This document shows positions 17,455 to 26,602 of a DNA stretch of 64,000 nucleotides, piece by piece; position 1 is the stretch's first letter; every line of letters begins with the position of its first letter. A model generated the notes under the pieces. The model was not told where the DNA came from, did not search any database, and saw only the letters and a program-made list of their open reading frames with translations. The DNA lies in the NCBI GenBank assembly GCA_002436065.1, contig DIXP01000038.1:147747-211746 (forward strand), in the 5' to 3' direction. Made by a program: the position numbers and the translations under genes. Source of the stretch: Chloroflexi bacterium UBA6077. Its GTDB lineage: Bacteria > Chloroflexota > UBA6077.

Positions 17455-17991
17455 TCCAGACGGAGGCCACCGTGGTGACCAGATGCAGCTTCCAGCCGCA
17501 GATCCAGCCGTGCCAGCCACTCTTTTCCAGCCGGCCTCGGTGTCGATGGAGATGTGCGGTACCACCCCAGCCTCTCTATGCTTCTTGTGCCAGACACCAC
17601 CCTTAGCAGCCAGAACCATGCTGTCGATAGCAGCGACACGGCCACAGTCCTGGAAGGGGTCGATCAGCACCAGGAGATGGCGACCAAGGCAGGCGATCTG
17701 GGCAGGCAGCGTCTCGGGCATCGCCCTGAGGCGACGCTCGAAGGTGCGACGAGTTGGGTAGCGACCGCTCTCGACCAAGAGGTCCCGAAGGGGCTGCATC
17801 TTGGGCTCCTCCAGGACGGCCAGCAGGCTATGCGCTTTGGGCAGATGCTTCACGACCATGATCACCAACGCCTTAAGGAACAGTCGATCCGGATAGGTCT
17901 TGGGCCGGCCTTGATGGTTGCTCGGGGTAGGCATCGGAATACGGTCAACGAGCCTCAGGAGGGCGGCAAGGATAGCGGCCTCGGTTACCAT
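17455..17991 (-). pseudogene. Truncated, frameshifted transposase inserted in a dehydrogenase gene
   Basis: From MVTEAAILAALLRLVDRIP (ATG at 17991) the sequence follows a known DDE transposase layout: GRPKTYPDRLFLKALVIM, RRTFERRLRAMPETLPAQ, then AAIDSMVLAAKGGVWHKKH with the first catalytic Asp and VVPHISIDTEAGW. After DTEAGWKRV a one-base shift in an A-run puts the continuation (GWHGWICGWKLHLVTTVA) in another frame, and the copy stops near 17455, before the rest of the catalytic domain. The 3' half of the element is missing and replaced by the MFS ghost. Confidence 0.7.
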
Positions 17992-18029
17992 ATGGCTGTC
18001 TCCTATGTGAGGTGTGGCAACCATATGGT

Positions 18030-18549
18030 AAGGGACCGCCGCGCCGGATTGACCCCCGGCATGGAATATCCTCTTGCCCATCGCTTCGAACATCGGCAAG
18101 CAAGCCTGGAACACGTGGTCCTTACCCCCCACCATGATCGTCAGCGTGCCTCGCTCCGCGCCCTCAGGCCCGCCCGCCACGGGAGCATCCAGCATCTCAA
18201 CACCCCGATCTTCCAGCAGTGAAGCGATGCGCTGAGTGCTGGAGGGGATCGAGCTCCCCATGTCCACGAGCACGGATCCAGCGGACAGCTCTCCCATTAG
18301 GCCGGATGGACCCAGCACGAGCTCCTCCACCGCGCTCGAGTACCGCACCATCAGAATTACCCGATCGCAGCGCCTGGCCAGTTCCAGCGGGGAGGGGGCG
18401 AAGTCGGCGCCAAGCGATGCCAGAGCCTCGACCTTCTGTAACCTGTGATGGTATGCAACCACGGGGTAGCCCGCGCCGATGAGTCGCGCCGCCATCGGAG
18501 CGCCCATGACTCCGAGACCTATGAAGCCGATCCTCTTCGGAATGCTCAA
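18030..18549 (-). pseudogene. Truncated 3-hydroxyisobutyrate dehydrogenase-like gene (NAD-binding half only)
   Basis: The first ~168 residues match the beta-hydroxyacid dehydrogenase family: IGFIGLGVMGAPMAARL (NAD-binding GxGxxG), DMGSSIPSSTQRIA, DAPVAGGPEGAERGTLTIMVGG (substrate-binding loop) and FHAGGQSGAA. There the family should continue to the catalytic lysine helix (KLxxN), but the frame runs instead into transposase sequence, giving a chimeric open frame down to 17380. The catalytic half is lost. The intact gene would have oxidised a 3-hydroxy acid or reduced tartronate semialdehyde. Confidence 0.75.
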
Positions 18550-18639
18550 TGCTCGTACCTCCCGTTTGACGGAATCAGTTCTCAGGCCTTACCGAGAGTC
18601 CACCAGGCCATCTCATCAGGTCCGACGCTCAGGCCCAGT

Positions 18640-20163
18640 CTAATGCTTCTGGCGCATGCTGCCCGTACGGTCGAAATTGAGGTGCCACCCGAAGGCTTCC
18701 TTGAGCAGGTGGGGAGTCTGCTTCCCCGGGGACAGATCGAGGGCGCGTCGACAATACTCCATCAACGCGGGTCGGTAGTCGGGATGGGCGCAGTTCTCGA
18801 TGACCTTGACCGCTCGCTGCTTCGGCGAGAGGCCCCGGAGGTCGGCTAGGCCCTGCTCCGTCACCAGCACCTGGACGTCGTGCTCGGTGTGGTCCACGTG
18901 CGACACCATAGGTACTATGCACGAGATGTCGCCATTCTTGGCCACGGACGGAGTCATGAATATGGAGACGTAGGCGTTGCGGGCAAAGTCTCCCGAGCCT
19001 CCGATCCCGTTCTGGATCCTGGTTCCCATGACGTGGGTCGAGTTGACGTTGCCGTAAATGTCGGCCTCGAGCAGGCCGTTCATTGCGATGCAGCCGAGGC
19101 GGCGGATAACCTCCGGGTGGTTGCTCATAGCCTGCTGGCGGAGGACGATCCGGCCGCGGTATTCGTCCATGTGACTGTTGAGGTACTCTGTCATCTCCGG
19201 GCTCAGTGAGAAGGCGGTAGCGGAGGCGCTTGCCAGTTTGCCTGCCTTCATGAGCTCCATCATCCCGTCCTGTATCACCTCAGTGTAAGCCGCGAGGTTC
19301 TCATACGGGGCGTCCAGGAGCCCCTGCAGCACCGCGTTCGCCACGTTGCCCACACCGGACTGCAGCGGCAGGAGGGTCACCGGCATTCTCCCCAGTTTCA
19401 CCTCTTGAGACAGAAACTCGAGGATGTGGCCCGCGATCATCCGCGAGTTCTCGTCGGGTGGGGTGAACGGGGTGTTGCGGTCCGGCAAGTTCGTCTCGAT
19501 CACCGCGACGACCTTCTCAGGCGGGCAGAGTAGGTAGGGGCTCCCGATACGGTCGGACGGCCGTAAGATTGGAATTGGCACCCGGTTCGGGGGCAAGAGC
19601 TGACCGTAGAAGATGTCGTGCATCCCCTCGAGGCTGAGGCTCTGCCAGGAGTTGACCTCCAGGATCACCTGGTCCGCCGCGTCGATCCAGGTCTTGTTGT
19701 TGCCAACGGACGAAGAGGGGATCAGCCTGCCGTCCTCCAGTACACCCGCGACTTCGATGACTGCGACGCCCAGCTTACCCAGAAAGCCGTAGCGGACAGT
19801 CTGCGACACGTGGCTCAGATGGATATCGATGTACTCCATCTGCCCCTTGTTTATCCGGTCACGGCAGATGGGGTCGGACTGGTAAGGAAGCCTCATCTCG
19901 ATGCCGTCGACCTTCGCCAGGGCCCCGTCCAGCTCGGGAGCCGTCGACGCGCCGGTCCACACGCTGACCCTGAACTTCTCTCCCCTGGCGTTGGCCTCCT
20001 CGATCCGTCTGGCGAGCGCCTGGGGTACGACCTTGGGATAACCGGCCCCGGTGAAGCCGCTCATGCCGACGCTCGCCCCGGGCTGAATCAGCGCGGCGGC
20101 CTCGTCGGCGAAGACGATCTTCTGCTTGAGAACCGGACATAGGACTCTGGATTGCTGTCCCAT
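18640..20163 (-). CDS. Acetyl-CoA hydrolase/CoA-transferase family protein (Cat1/succinyl-CoA:acetate type)
   Basis: 507 residues with the two-domain layout of Cat1/AarC CoA-transferases. YTEVIQDGMMEL carries the glutamate expected to form the CoA thioester, LEADIYGNVNSTHV and GGSGDFARNAYVSIF form the CoA-binding region, and HVDHTEHDVQVLVTEQGLADLRGL the C-terminal block. These enzymes move CoA from acetyl- or succinyl-CoA to another carboxylate. The ATG at 20163 is taken because GGGGTGG lies upstream; a longer frame begins at 20241 without family similarity. It may activate or deactivate the carboxylic acid handled by the island. A decayed copy of its last 53 residues lies at 14260-14421. Confidence 0.85.
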   Translation of the reverse strand: MGQQSRVLCPVLKQKIVFADEAAALIQPGASVGMSGFTGAGYPKVVPQALARRIEEANARGEKFRVSVWTGASTAPELDGALAKVDGIEMRLPYQSDPICRDRINKGQMEYIDIHLSHVSQTVRYGFLGKLGVAVIEVAGVLEDGRLIPSSSVGNNKTWIDAADQVILEVNSWQSLSLEGMHDIFYGQLLPPNRVPIPILRPSDRIGSPYLLCPPEKVVAVIETNLPDRNTPFTPPDENSRMIAGHILEFLSQEVKLGRMPVTLLPLQSGVGNVANAVLQGLLDAPYENLAAYTEVIQDGMMELMKAGKLASASATAFSLSPEMTEYLNSHMDEYRGRIVLRQQAMSNHPEVIRRLGCIAMNGLLEADIYGNVNSTHVMGTRIQNGIGGSGDFARNAYVSIFMTPSVAKNGDISCIVPMVSHVDHTEHDVQVLVTEQGLADLRGLSPKQRAVKVIENCAHPDYRPALMEYCRRALDLSPGKQTPHLLKEAFGWHLNFDRTGSMRQKH

Positions 20164-20328
20164 GGGTGATCCACCCCGTTGTAGATGTTGTTGACGAGAC
20201 TCGGTACTACCGCAGCACCTGGCCGCTTGTCGTGCTGGCAAGCTACATGTTCACGAAGACCCGCCAATCCCGAACCATCAGAACGCCGAGAGACAGTTGA
20301 CGTCCTACCTGGAAGTGCGGCCGCGGTG

Positions 20329-21648
20329 CTAGACATTAGCCACTCTTACCCTCCCAGGCACGAGGCGGACCTTCCTAGGGGCAGCGACCCAGTAGCACAG
20401 GCAAGAGCCCGAGAGTGCAGGAATCGCCAGTGCGAACGCCAAGTCGTAGCTTCCAGTGAGATCGAAGACGTAACCGCCTAGGAATGCTCCAGATGCCGCT
20501 CCCAGACCGCCGCCCACGTAGAGACCTCCCAGGATGGAGCCAAGCCCCCTCCCCTGGAAGATGTCCGCCGAGAGAACCGGCATAAGCACCGAGGTCGAAC
20601 CCCAAAACAGCCCAAACGTGAGAGCATAGGCGTACAAGACCCAAGAGGGCATGCCAGGGCCTATCAGCAACATGACGGCGACTCCCATCGCTCCCAGCAG
20701 CACAAACATGGTGTGTGTGGTCTCACGGCCAATTCGATCGGATAGGGTGCCCGAGAAGACCTGCCCTAAGGAACCGACAATACCCATGCTGCCCACGGTG
20801 GCCGCCGCGAGCAGTCGGTCATAGCCGTTGTCCACGAAAAAGGCTACGTGGTGGGTGATGAGCACGTTAGCGGTGGCAACCTCCAGATAGCGACCGACGA
20901 GAAGCAGCCAGAAGCGAGAGGTGAGCGCAGCGGACTGGAGCGTCCATGCGGCGGATGCCCATGCCCCATCGACGACCGTTGGGTCCGGCCTCATCCTGGG
21001 TTGACGGTGGTGCACCACCAACGGCACCCTCGACATTCCGTCGGGCAGCAACCCCATGTCGCTGGGACGATGCCGCAGCAGGAAGGCCGAGAGAAGGGGG
21101 ATCACGACCGCGATGCAGACTGCCAGCACCACGTAGGCAACCCGCCAGCCCTGGTCCAAGATGATACGCTGCAGCAGCGGCACCAGCGCCATGGTTCCCA
21201 CGCCGATGCCGGCGGTTGCCACTCCGACGGCGAGCCCTCTCCGCCGGACAAACCAGGCATTCAGCAAGACCAGCGAGGGGACCATGCCTAAACCGCTCAG
21301 TCCCACGGCCACTATCAACCCGAAGAACAGGTAGTATTCCGGGAGAGAAGATACTCGAGTTGTGAGGAGAAGGCCGGTGGCGACAAGCACGGCGGCAACA
21401 GGCATCGTCAAGCGCGGGCCAAGTCGATCCACCAGTGTCCCGCTGGCCATCGAGCCGAACCCATAGACGATCGTGAAGACTGAGAATGTAGCGGCCGTCG
21501 CCGCGCGGGACCAGTGAAACTCATCCAGGATCGCCACGTAGAATACGGAGAAGGAGAGCCAGACGGCGTAGCCAAGCGCCAAGCAAAGGAATGCAGCGGC
21601 GACGATGACCCACCCGTAGAAGAAGGATGTTCCGACACTGCGTTGCAT
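20329..21648 (-). CDS. Major facilitator superfamily transporter (monocarboxylate/oxalate-formate antiporter-like)
   Basis: 439 residues with twelve predicted membrane helices. The first helix is SFFYGWVIVAAAFLCLALGY, and the loop between helices 2 and 3 carries the MFS signature-like GTLVDRLGPRLT. A second copy of that motif, GTLSDRIGRETTH, follows the central loop. The FYGWVIV start and pattern resemble oxalate/formate and monocarboxylate porters, so an organic acid substrate is likely. No strong ribosome site precedes the ATG at 21648. A 40-bp near-perfect palindrome lies 90 bp upstream. Its neighbours are the CoA-transferase and the flavin oxidoreductase on the same strand. Confidence 0.85.
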   Translation of the reverse strand: MQRSVGTSFFYGWVIVAAAFLCLALGYAVWLSFSVFYVAILDEFHWSRAATAATFSVFTIVYGFGSMASGTLVDRLGPRLTMPVAAVLVATGLLLTTRVSSLPEYYLFFGLIVAVGLSGLGMVPSLVLLNAWFVRRRGLAVGVATAGIGVGTMALVPLLQRIILDQGWRVAYVVLAVCIAVVIPLLSAFLLRHRPSDMGLLPDGMSRVPLVVHHRQPRMRPDPTVVDGAWASAAWTLQSAALTSRFWLLLVGRYLEVATANVLITHHVAFFVDNGYDRLLAAATVGSMGIVGSLGQVFSGTLSDRIGRETTHTMFVLLGAMGVAVMLLIGPGMPSWVLYAYALTFGLFWGSTSVLMPVLSADIFQGRGLGSILGGLYVGGGLGAASGAFLGGYVFDLTGSYDLAFALAIPALSGSCLCYWVAAPRKVRLVPGRVRVANV

Positions 21649-21737
21649 CAGGCTTCAGCCGCTACGGCACCGGCTCGCCCCGACTCAGCCACCCCATGCC
21701 TGCACACGTTCCACTGCCTCCTTCACCGCAGGGTTCG

Positions 21738-21777
21738 GCGGGCACGTGCAAACTCAATTGAGCTTGCACGTGCCCGC
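21738..21777. promoter_or_regulatory. 40-bp near-perfect palindrome upstream of the MFS gene
   Basis: GCGGGCACGTGCAAACTCAA is followed by its inverted complement with one mismatched pair. It lies 69 bp after the stop of the flavin oxidoreductase and 90 bp before the MFS start on the minus strand. It could be a terminator stem (no U tract) or a dimeric regulator site. The related palindrome at 17347-17373 supports a conserved role. Confidence 0.5.
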
Positions 21778-21846
21778 TCGGACTTAACCAACTTCTCCCC
21801 TGTTCAGGGAGCCGCACGGCGTGATCGGACTCGTGAGACCAATTGC

Positions 21847-23808
21847 CTAGATCCTGTGCCCGATCTCCGCCCCCTCGTGCATCGCCTCGAACGCAGTGCG
21901 CGTGAACTTGGCGTCGCCCACCACGTAGATCTCTGGCGCGGCTTCCCGGGCCAGCAACTCCTCCGCGAGGGCGTTATCGGGGATGAAGCGCGCGCCCCAG
22001 CCCACCACGTCCACCCCTTCGAGGGTCCGGCGCTCGTTTCGGCACTGCAGTATCACTGCGCCGTCCAACACCTCCTCCAGGGTAGTGTGGAACTCGATCT
22101 TGCACCTCTCATGGGCCTTCAAACGGTCGATCAGTTGCCACCTCACCCTGTTCCCGACGTCGGAGCACAGCTCTCCGGACCACTCGACCAGGGTCACCCG
22201 AGCGCCCTTCTCCAGGAGGTGCTCCGCAACCAAGCAGGCCACGTGCTGCCCGCCGTTGATAACGACGTGGACATCCTCGACATCCAACGGTCCGAGCAGA
22301 TCCAGAAGCGACATCACCTGGTCGCTGTCGCCCCCGGGGATCAGCGGCTTCGCCGGAGAAGCGCCTGTTGCCACGACGACGACATCCGGCTTCATCTCGT
22401 CCACCAGTTCCGGGGTGACGGCCGTTCCCATCCGGATCTCAGCACCCGCCTTATTGACCTGCTCGGTCAGCCACACAGATAGCTGGCTGAATTCGTCCCG
22501 GTAGGGTGGGAGCTGCGCGTGCATCAACTGGCCGCCTAGCTCCCACTTCTTCTCGCAGAGCGTGACCTTGTGACCCCTGAGCGCCGCTACCCTCGCCGCC
22601 TCCAGGCCTGCCGGTCCACCCCCGGCCACCAGCACCCGCTTGACCTTCGCGGCGGGCCGGATCGCTCGCTCTCGCTCATAGATGGTCGTGGTGTTGCAGA
22701 GACAGGGAGTCGATTGCTGGGCTCCCAGGTGCACTCCGCAGGCGATGCAGCTTATGCAGCGGCAGATGTCATCTACCTTCCCGCTGATCGTCTTCTCGAT
22801 GAAGTAGGGGTCCGCATGGAAGGCCCGCGCGGAAGTCACGAAGTCGGATTGTCCCTTGTCCAGGATCTGCTCGGCGTCCGCCGGATCGGTTATGCGCCCG
22901 GCGACACTGACCGGGGTGTGCTTCAACGCTGCCTTGATGGCAGCCGCCATTGGGACATGCATGCACCTGGGCTCCTCCATGGTGGCCGAGGTCTTGTAAG
23001 CGGTCTCGTAGATCCCGCCGGAGACGTCGATCAAGGCTACGCCCAGCTTCTCCAGTTCCTGGCAGAAGATCACGCTCTCTTCCAGAGTCAAACCGTTCGG
23101 CAAGAACTCGTTCGCGGTAATCCGGTAAGCCACCGGGAAGTCAGGGCCAACAGCATCCATTACCGCCTTGGTGACCTCGAGAGGGAAGCGCATTCGCTTT
23201 TCTAACGAGCCGCCGTACTCGTCTGTACGCCGGTTGCTGTACGGGGACAGGAAGGCGTTCACGATGTAACCGTGGGCACCGTGGATCTCGACGATATCCA
23301 GACCCGCCGCCCGAGCGCGCCGCCCGGCGTCTGCGAACCTCTGGATGATCTTCTGGATCTCGTCCACGGTAAGCTCGCGTGGCACCGGCTGCCCTGGGAT
23401 AGAGGGGCAGGACACGGGCGATGGGGCAACGGGCTGAATGCCGTTCACACTCGGCCCGGTCTCCCGCCCTGCGTGGTGGATTTCGACTCCCACTAGGGCG
23501 CTGTACTTATGGACGGCGTCCGCCAGGCGGCGGAGGCCAGGAATCGTATAGTCGGCGTGAATCCCGAGTTGATTGACGCGGCCGCGGGCCAACCCGTCCA
23601 CGTAGGTAGCTTCCATGAGCATCAGAGCAACGCCGCCCTTTGCTCGCTCGACGCAATAGTCGATGTACCGCTGGGTAATGGTGCCGTCTGAATTAGCGAG
23701 GTTGCGCTCCATCGGAGCGGAAATCATGCGATTGCGCAGCTTCAGCGGACCGATCCGTCCTGGCTCTAACAGCCTGGGGAAGTCCGCGTAGCCTGGTGCC
23801 TGAGTCAT
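21847..23808 (-). CDS. 2,4-dienoyl-CoA reductase/enoate reductase-type flavoprotein (old yellow enzyme + Fe-S + FAD domains)
   Basis: 653 residues. The N-terminal ~370 residues form the FMN barrel of the old yellow enzyme family (LEPGRIGPLKLRNRMISAPM, GLDIVEIHGAHGYIVNAFLSP with the His-x2-His-like proton donor region, YGGSLEKRMRF). A cysteine cluster, CRCISCIACG...CLCN, near residue 345 binds a 4Fe-4S centre. The C-terminal part starts VLVAGGGPAGLEAARVAALRGH and holds the FAD/NADH domain. This is the FadH, BaiCD and trimethylamine-dehydrogenase architecture: hydride passes from NAD(P)H over FAD, Fe-S and FMN to an activated double bond, or the reverse for amine dehydrogenases. A role in reducing or isomerising an unsaturated CoA ester fits the context. 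Confidence 0.85.
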   Translation of the reverse strand: MTQAPGYADFPRLLEPGRIGPLKLRNRMISAPMERNLANSDGTITQRYIDYCVERAKGGVALMLMEATYVDGLARGRVNQLGIHADYTIPGLRRLADAVHKYSALVGVEIHHAGRETGPSVNGIQPVAPSPVSCPSIPGQPVPRELTVDEIQKIIQRFADAGRRARAAGLDIVEIHGAHGYIVNAFLSPYSNRRTDEYGGSLEKRMRFPLEVTKAVMDAVGPDFPVAYRITANEFLPNGLTLEESVIFCQELEKLGVALIDVSGGIYETAYKTSATMEEPRCMHVPMAAAIKAALKHTPVSVAGRITDPADAEQILDKGQSDFVTSARAFHADPYFIEKTISGKVDDICRCISCIACGVHLGAQQSTPCLCNTTTIYERERAIRPAAKVKRVLVAGGGPAGLEAARVAALRGHKVTLCEKKWELGGQLMHAQLPPYRDEFSQLSVWLTEQVNKAGAEIRMGTAVTPELVDEMKPDVVVVATGASPAKPLIPGGDSDQVMSLLDLLGPLDVEDVHVVINGGQHVACLVAEHLLEKGARVTLVEWSGELCSDVGNRVRWQLIDRLKAHERCKIEFHTTLEEVLDGAVILQCRNERRTLEGVDVVGWGARFIPDNALAEELLAREAAPEIYVVGDAKFTRTAFEAMHEGAEIGHRI

Positions 23809-24019
23809 GTCATCTTCTCCCCAATGCTTTGCTATTGCTCCACCAAGCTGGCTCTGCTAGAAGATCATCCAGGCCGAGATGCGAGTCTACCTGCAACAGG
23901 AGATCCTTCGCTGCCGCTCAGGATGACAGCTGACGAAACCTGATTGGTGGCAGGCAGCTCATGAGAGCGGTTGTCCTCGGCGACGCGGCCCTCGATGAGC
24001 TGCCCCGTATGCCGAAATG

Positions 24020-25762
24020 CTAGGCGAACATGTCCGAGATGTCCCAGAACCCGGTCCTGGGCACGCCCGGCTTCGGGTCCATGATAACGTCCAGCACGTA
24101 GGGCTTGTCGGAGGCGAGGGCGACCTGGATGGCCTCGCGCAGCTGCTCCGGCCTATCGACGCGCTGCCCCTCGGCCCCCATGGTCCGCGCCATCGCGGCG
24201 AAGTCGGGATTGTACGGTTCGCCCGTCCCCGCCATCCGGAACTGCGTGCCAATCGTCCTCTGCTGGTAGTAGGCGTACTGCATCCCCTCGATCGCCCCGA
24301 AGGCGTAGTTGTTCATCACCAGCCACTTCGCCGGGATCCGGTACTCGACCGCCGTGATGATCGTCTGAATGACCGAGGAGAAGCCGCCGTCGCCGAGGAT
24401 GCCTACCACCGGCCTGTCGGGCAGAGCCAGCTTGGCTCCCAGCGCCGCCGGCACTCCCCACCCCATCGTGGCCAGACCGCCGGCGCCTATGTGGGTCTGA
24501 GGCTCGTAGACGGGGAACTGCTGTCCCACGCCATTCTTGCACCAGCCGACATCGGTGATAACTACGCCGTCCCTAGGGAGAACCGAGCGAAGCTCCTTGA
24601 GAATCCGCGCCGGATGGATGGGGACAGCATTGGAGTCGAGGCCCGGGGCGACCTGCTCGGCCCATGCCTTCTTCTTGGCCTGTATCTCCCGAACCCTCTC
24701 GGATCCCTGCCAGGCAACCTTCTTGGTGGCGCCCTCCGCCGCTTCGATCATCTGGGCCAGGACCGTCCTGGCATCGCCCACAATTCCGACCTCCACCGGG
24801 AAGACCTTGCCTATCTCATGGGGGTCGATGTCCACCTGGATCAGCTTCGTCGGCGGCACGGCGAATGTGTATCTGGGATCCCAGGAGCTGGCCTCCTGCT
24901 CGGGGAAGCGGGTGCCGATGCCCAGCAGCACGTCGGCCGTGCGCATCACGTCGTTGGCAACGGGCACGCCCATCACCCCAGAGAGACCCAGTGACAGATC
25001 ATGGTCCTCTGGGAAGCCTCCCTTACCCATGGACGTGGTGGCGACGGGCAGCCCGAGATACTCGGCCAGTGTCAGCAACTCGCGGCACGCCTCGGATTGC
25101 TGGACGCCGGCTCCCACGTAGATGGCCGGGCGTTCCGCACGCACCAGCAAATTGATTGCCTTGCGGATCTCCACGGGGTCGCCTGGAATTCGGTAGCTCG
25201 TCGGCCTGCGCCGCGCGACCTCCGGCACGGCCAGATCCGCGGAGGCAGACATGAAGTCCATGGGAACGCTCACCAGAACGGGGCCGGGCTTGCCGCTGTA
25301 GGCGATGTTGAAGGCCCGGGCCAGAACCTGCGGGAACAGCGCCAGGCTGGACACCCTCCACGCCCGCTTCACGAACGGCCGGTACACCTCGTGCTGCGAG
25401 GCGTCGGCGTGCATCACCATCTCCTGGAACGCCTCCTGCCCGAAGTGCGTGCTCGGGGCGTCGCCAGCGATGACGATCAGGGGAGTGCAATCGCTTGCTG
25501 CCTGAGCCACACCGGTCACCGCGTTCATCAGCCCTGGGGCGATGTGGGTCATCACGACCGCGGGCTTGTGGCTTACCTTATAGTAGGCGTCGGCGGCATG
25601 AGCTGCCACCTGCTCGTGCCTGACGGAAATGAACTGTATCGACTTGGAGTCGCGCAGTGCGTCCAACATGCCGATGACGGTGTGCCCGCACATCCCGAAT
25701 ACGTGCTCGACGCCGAACTGCTCCAGTGTCTTGATGACAAGTTGCCCGCCTGTAAGCATCAT
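24020..25762 (-). CDS. Thiamine diphosphate-dependent enzyme, acetolactate synthase-like
   Basis: 580 residues in the three-domain order of the acetolactate synthase/benzoylformate decarboxylase family. The catalytic Glu lies in SVRHEQVAAHAADAY near residue 51. The central domain has AERPAIYVGAGVQ, and the ThDP/Mg motif is GDGGFSSVIQTIITAVE...NN (GDG-x~25-NN). ATGs at 25762 and 25759 follow AGGAGGGAA. The family decarboxylates or ligates 2-keto acids and also cleaves oxalyl-CoA and sulfoacetaldehyde. It heads the next group of minus-strand genes with two isomerase-like genes directly upstream, which hints at a C-C bond reaction on a keto-sugar or keto-acid, but specificity cannot be assigned. 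Confidence 0.85.
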   Translation of the reverse strand: MMLTGGQLVIKTLEQFGVEHVFGMCGHTVIGMLDALRDSKSIQFISVRHEQVAAHAADAYYKVSHKPAVVMTHIAPGLMNAVTGVAQAASDCTPLIVIAGDAPSTHFGQEAFQEMVMHADASQHEVYRPFVKRAWRVSSLALFPQVLARAFNIAYSGKPGPVLVSVPMDFMSASADLAVPEVARRRPTSYRIPGDPVEIRKAINLLVRAERPAIYVGAGVQQSEACRELLTLAEYLGLPVATTSMGKGGFPEDHDLSLGLSGVMGVPVANDVMRTADVLLGIGTRFPEQEASSWDPRYTFAVPPTKLIQVDIDPHEIGKVFPVEVGIVGDARTVLAQMIEAAEGATKKVAWQGSERVREIQAKKKAWAEQVAPGLDSNAVPIHPARILKELRSVLPRDGVVITDVGWCKNGVGQQFPVYEPQTHIGAGGLATMGWGVPAALGAKLALPDRPVVGILGDGGFSSVIQTIITAVEYRIPAKWLVMNNYAFGAIEGMQYAYYQQRTIGTQFRMAGTGEPYNPDFAAMARTMGAEGQRVDRPEQLREAIQVALASDKPYVLDVIMDPKPGVPRTGFWDISDMFA

Positions 25763-25777
25763 CTCAGTATTCCCTCC

Positions 25778-26602
25778 TTAGATTGACCAACCAATCGCGG
25801 TCAGCCGCTTGATCGCGTCGCGCGCCGCCTGGTCGTGGCCTTCGTGTATGCCCAACTCCAGTATGCTCGTACCCGAGAAACCGACCTCTCGAAGCACGCC
25901 AAACACGGCCGAGAAGTCTATGTTGCCCGTGCCCAGAGGCGAGTGCGTCCACACCCGCCCATCGTTGTCCGAGAGGTGTACCGACGCCAGCCACGGCCCC
26001 AGCTCCCGGATCACGTCCGCCGGTGACTCCACTACGTTCGCGTTGGCGACGTCGTAGTGCACCTTGCAGTACTCGCTGCCCACCTCGGCTGCGAGCCGCA
26101 TGGCGTCCCGGCCCAGAGGGCAGAGCGAGAAACCGACGTTCTCCACCGCGCAGATCACCCCGCGCTTCGATCCGTGCTCCACGCACTCCTCAATGCCCTC
26201 CCTCGCCAGCCTCCAGATCTCCTCAGGCGGAGGGGAGAAGATGGGAGCCGGCTTGCCGGGAACGATGATGCAGATGGGCGCCCCGACGTCGGCGGCGAAG
26301 CCGATGCTTTCCTTCAACTGCCTCAACGTCTCCTCGCGTATCCCCGGGTTGGCGCTGGCGATGTTCACGTCGTAGTGCCTCTGGTTCACCGTGATCGCCC
26401 TCAGCCCGTGCCTCTCCATGGCTCGCAGCACGGAGGATCGCTCGGCAGCGCTGAAGGCGCGAGGCCAGATATGAGGGGGACCAGCGGTGAACTCGACCTC
26501 GCGGAACCCCAGGTCGGCAATCCTCGCCAACGACTCCTCCAGCGAGCACTCGTACATGTAGGACATCGTGGCGCAGCCGAGTCTCAAAGGCGCGTTGCTC
26601 AT
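25778..26602 (-). CDS. Sugar phosphate isomerase/epimerase-like TIM-barrel protein (second copy)
   Basis: 274 residues, beginning MSNAPLRLGCATMSYMYECS. The upstream gene's stop and this ATG overlap as ATGA (26599-26602), which indicates translational coupling and decides the start over a GTG at 26611. Expected metal-binding residues are in CAVENVGFSLCP, HYDVANANVV, SVHLSDNDGR and ILELGIH. It is a close relative of the gene at 26599-27414 (shared IIVPGKP, FSPPPEEIWRLAREG) and more distantly of 8844-9659. The two coupled genes probably act as a pair, either as isozymes or as a heteromer; which sugar-like substrate is used is unknown. Confidence 0.8.
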   Translation of the reverse strand: MSNAPLRLGCATMSYMYECSLEESLARIADLGFREVEFTAGPPHIWPRAFSAAERSSVLRAMERHGLRAITVNQRHYDVNIASANPGIREETLRQLKESIGFAADVGAPICIIVPGKPAPIFSPPPEEIWRLAREGIEECVEHGSKRGVICAVENVGFSLCPLGRDAMRLAAEVGSEYCKVHYDVANANVVESPADVIRELGPWLASVHLSDNDGRVWTHSPLGTGNIDFSAVFGVLREVGFSGTSILELGIHEGHDQAARDAIKRLTAIGWSI

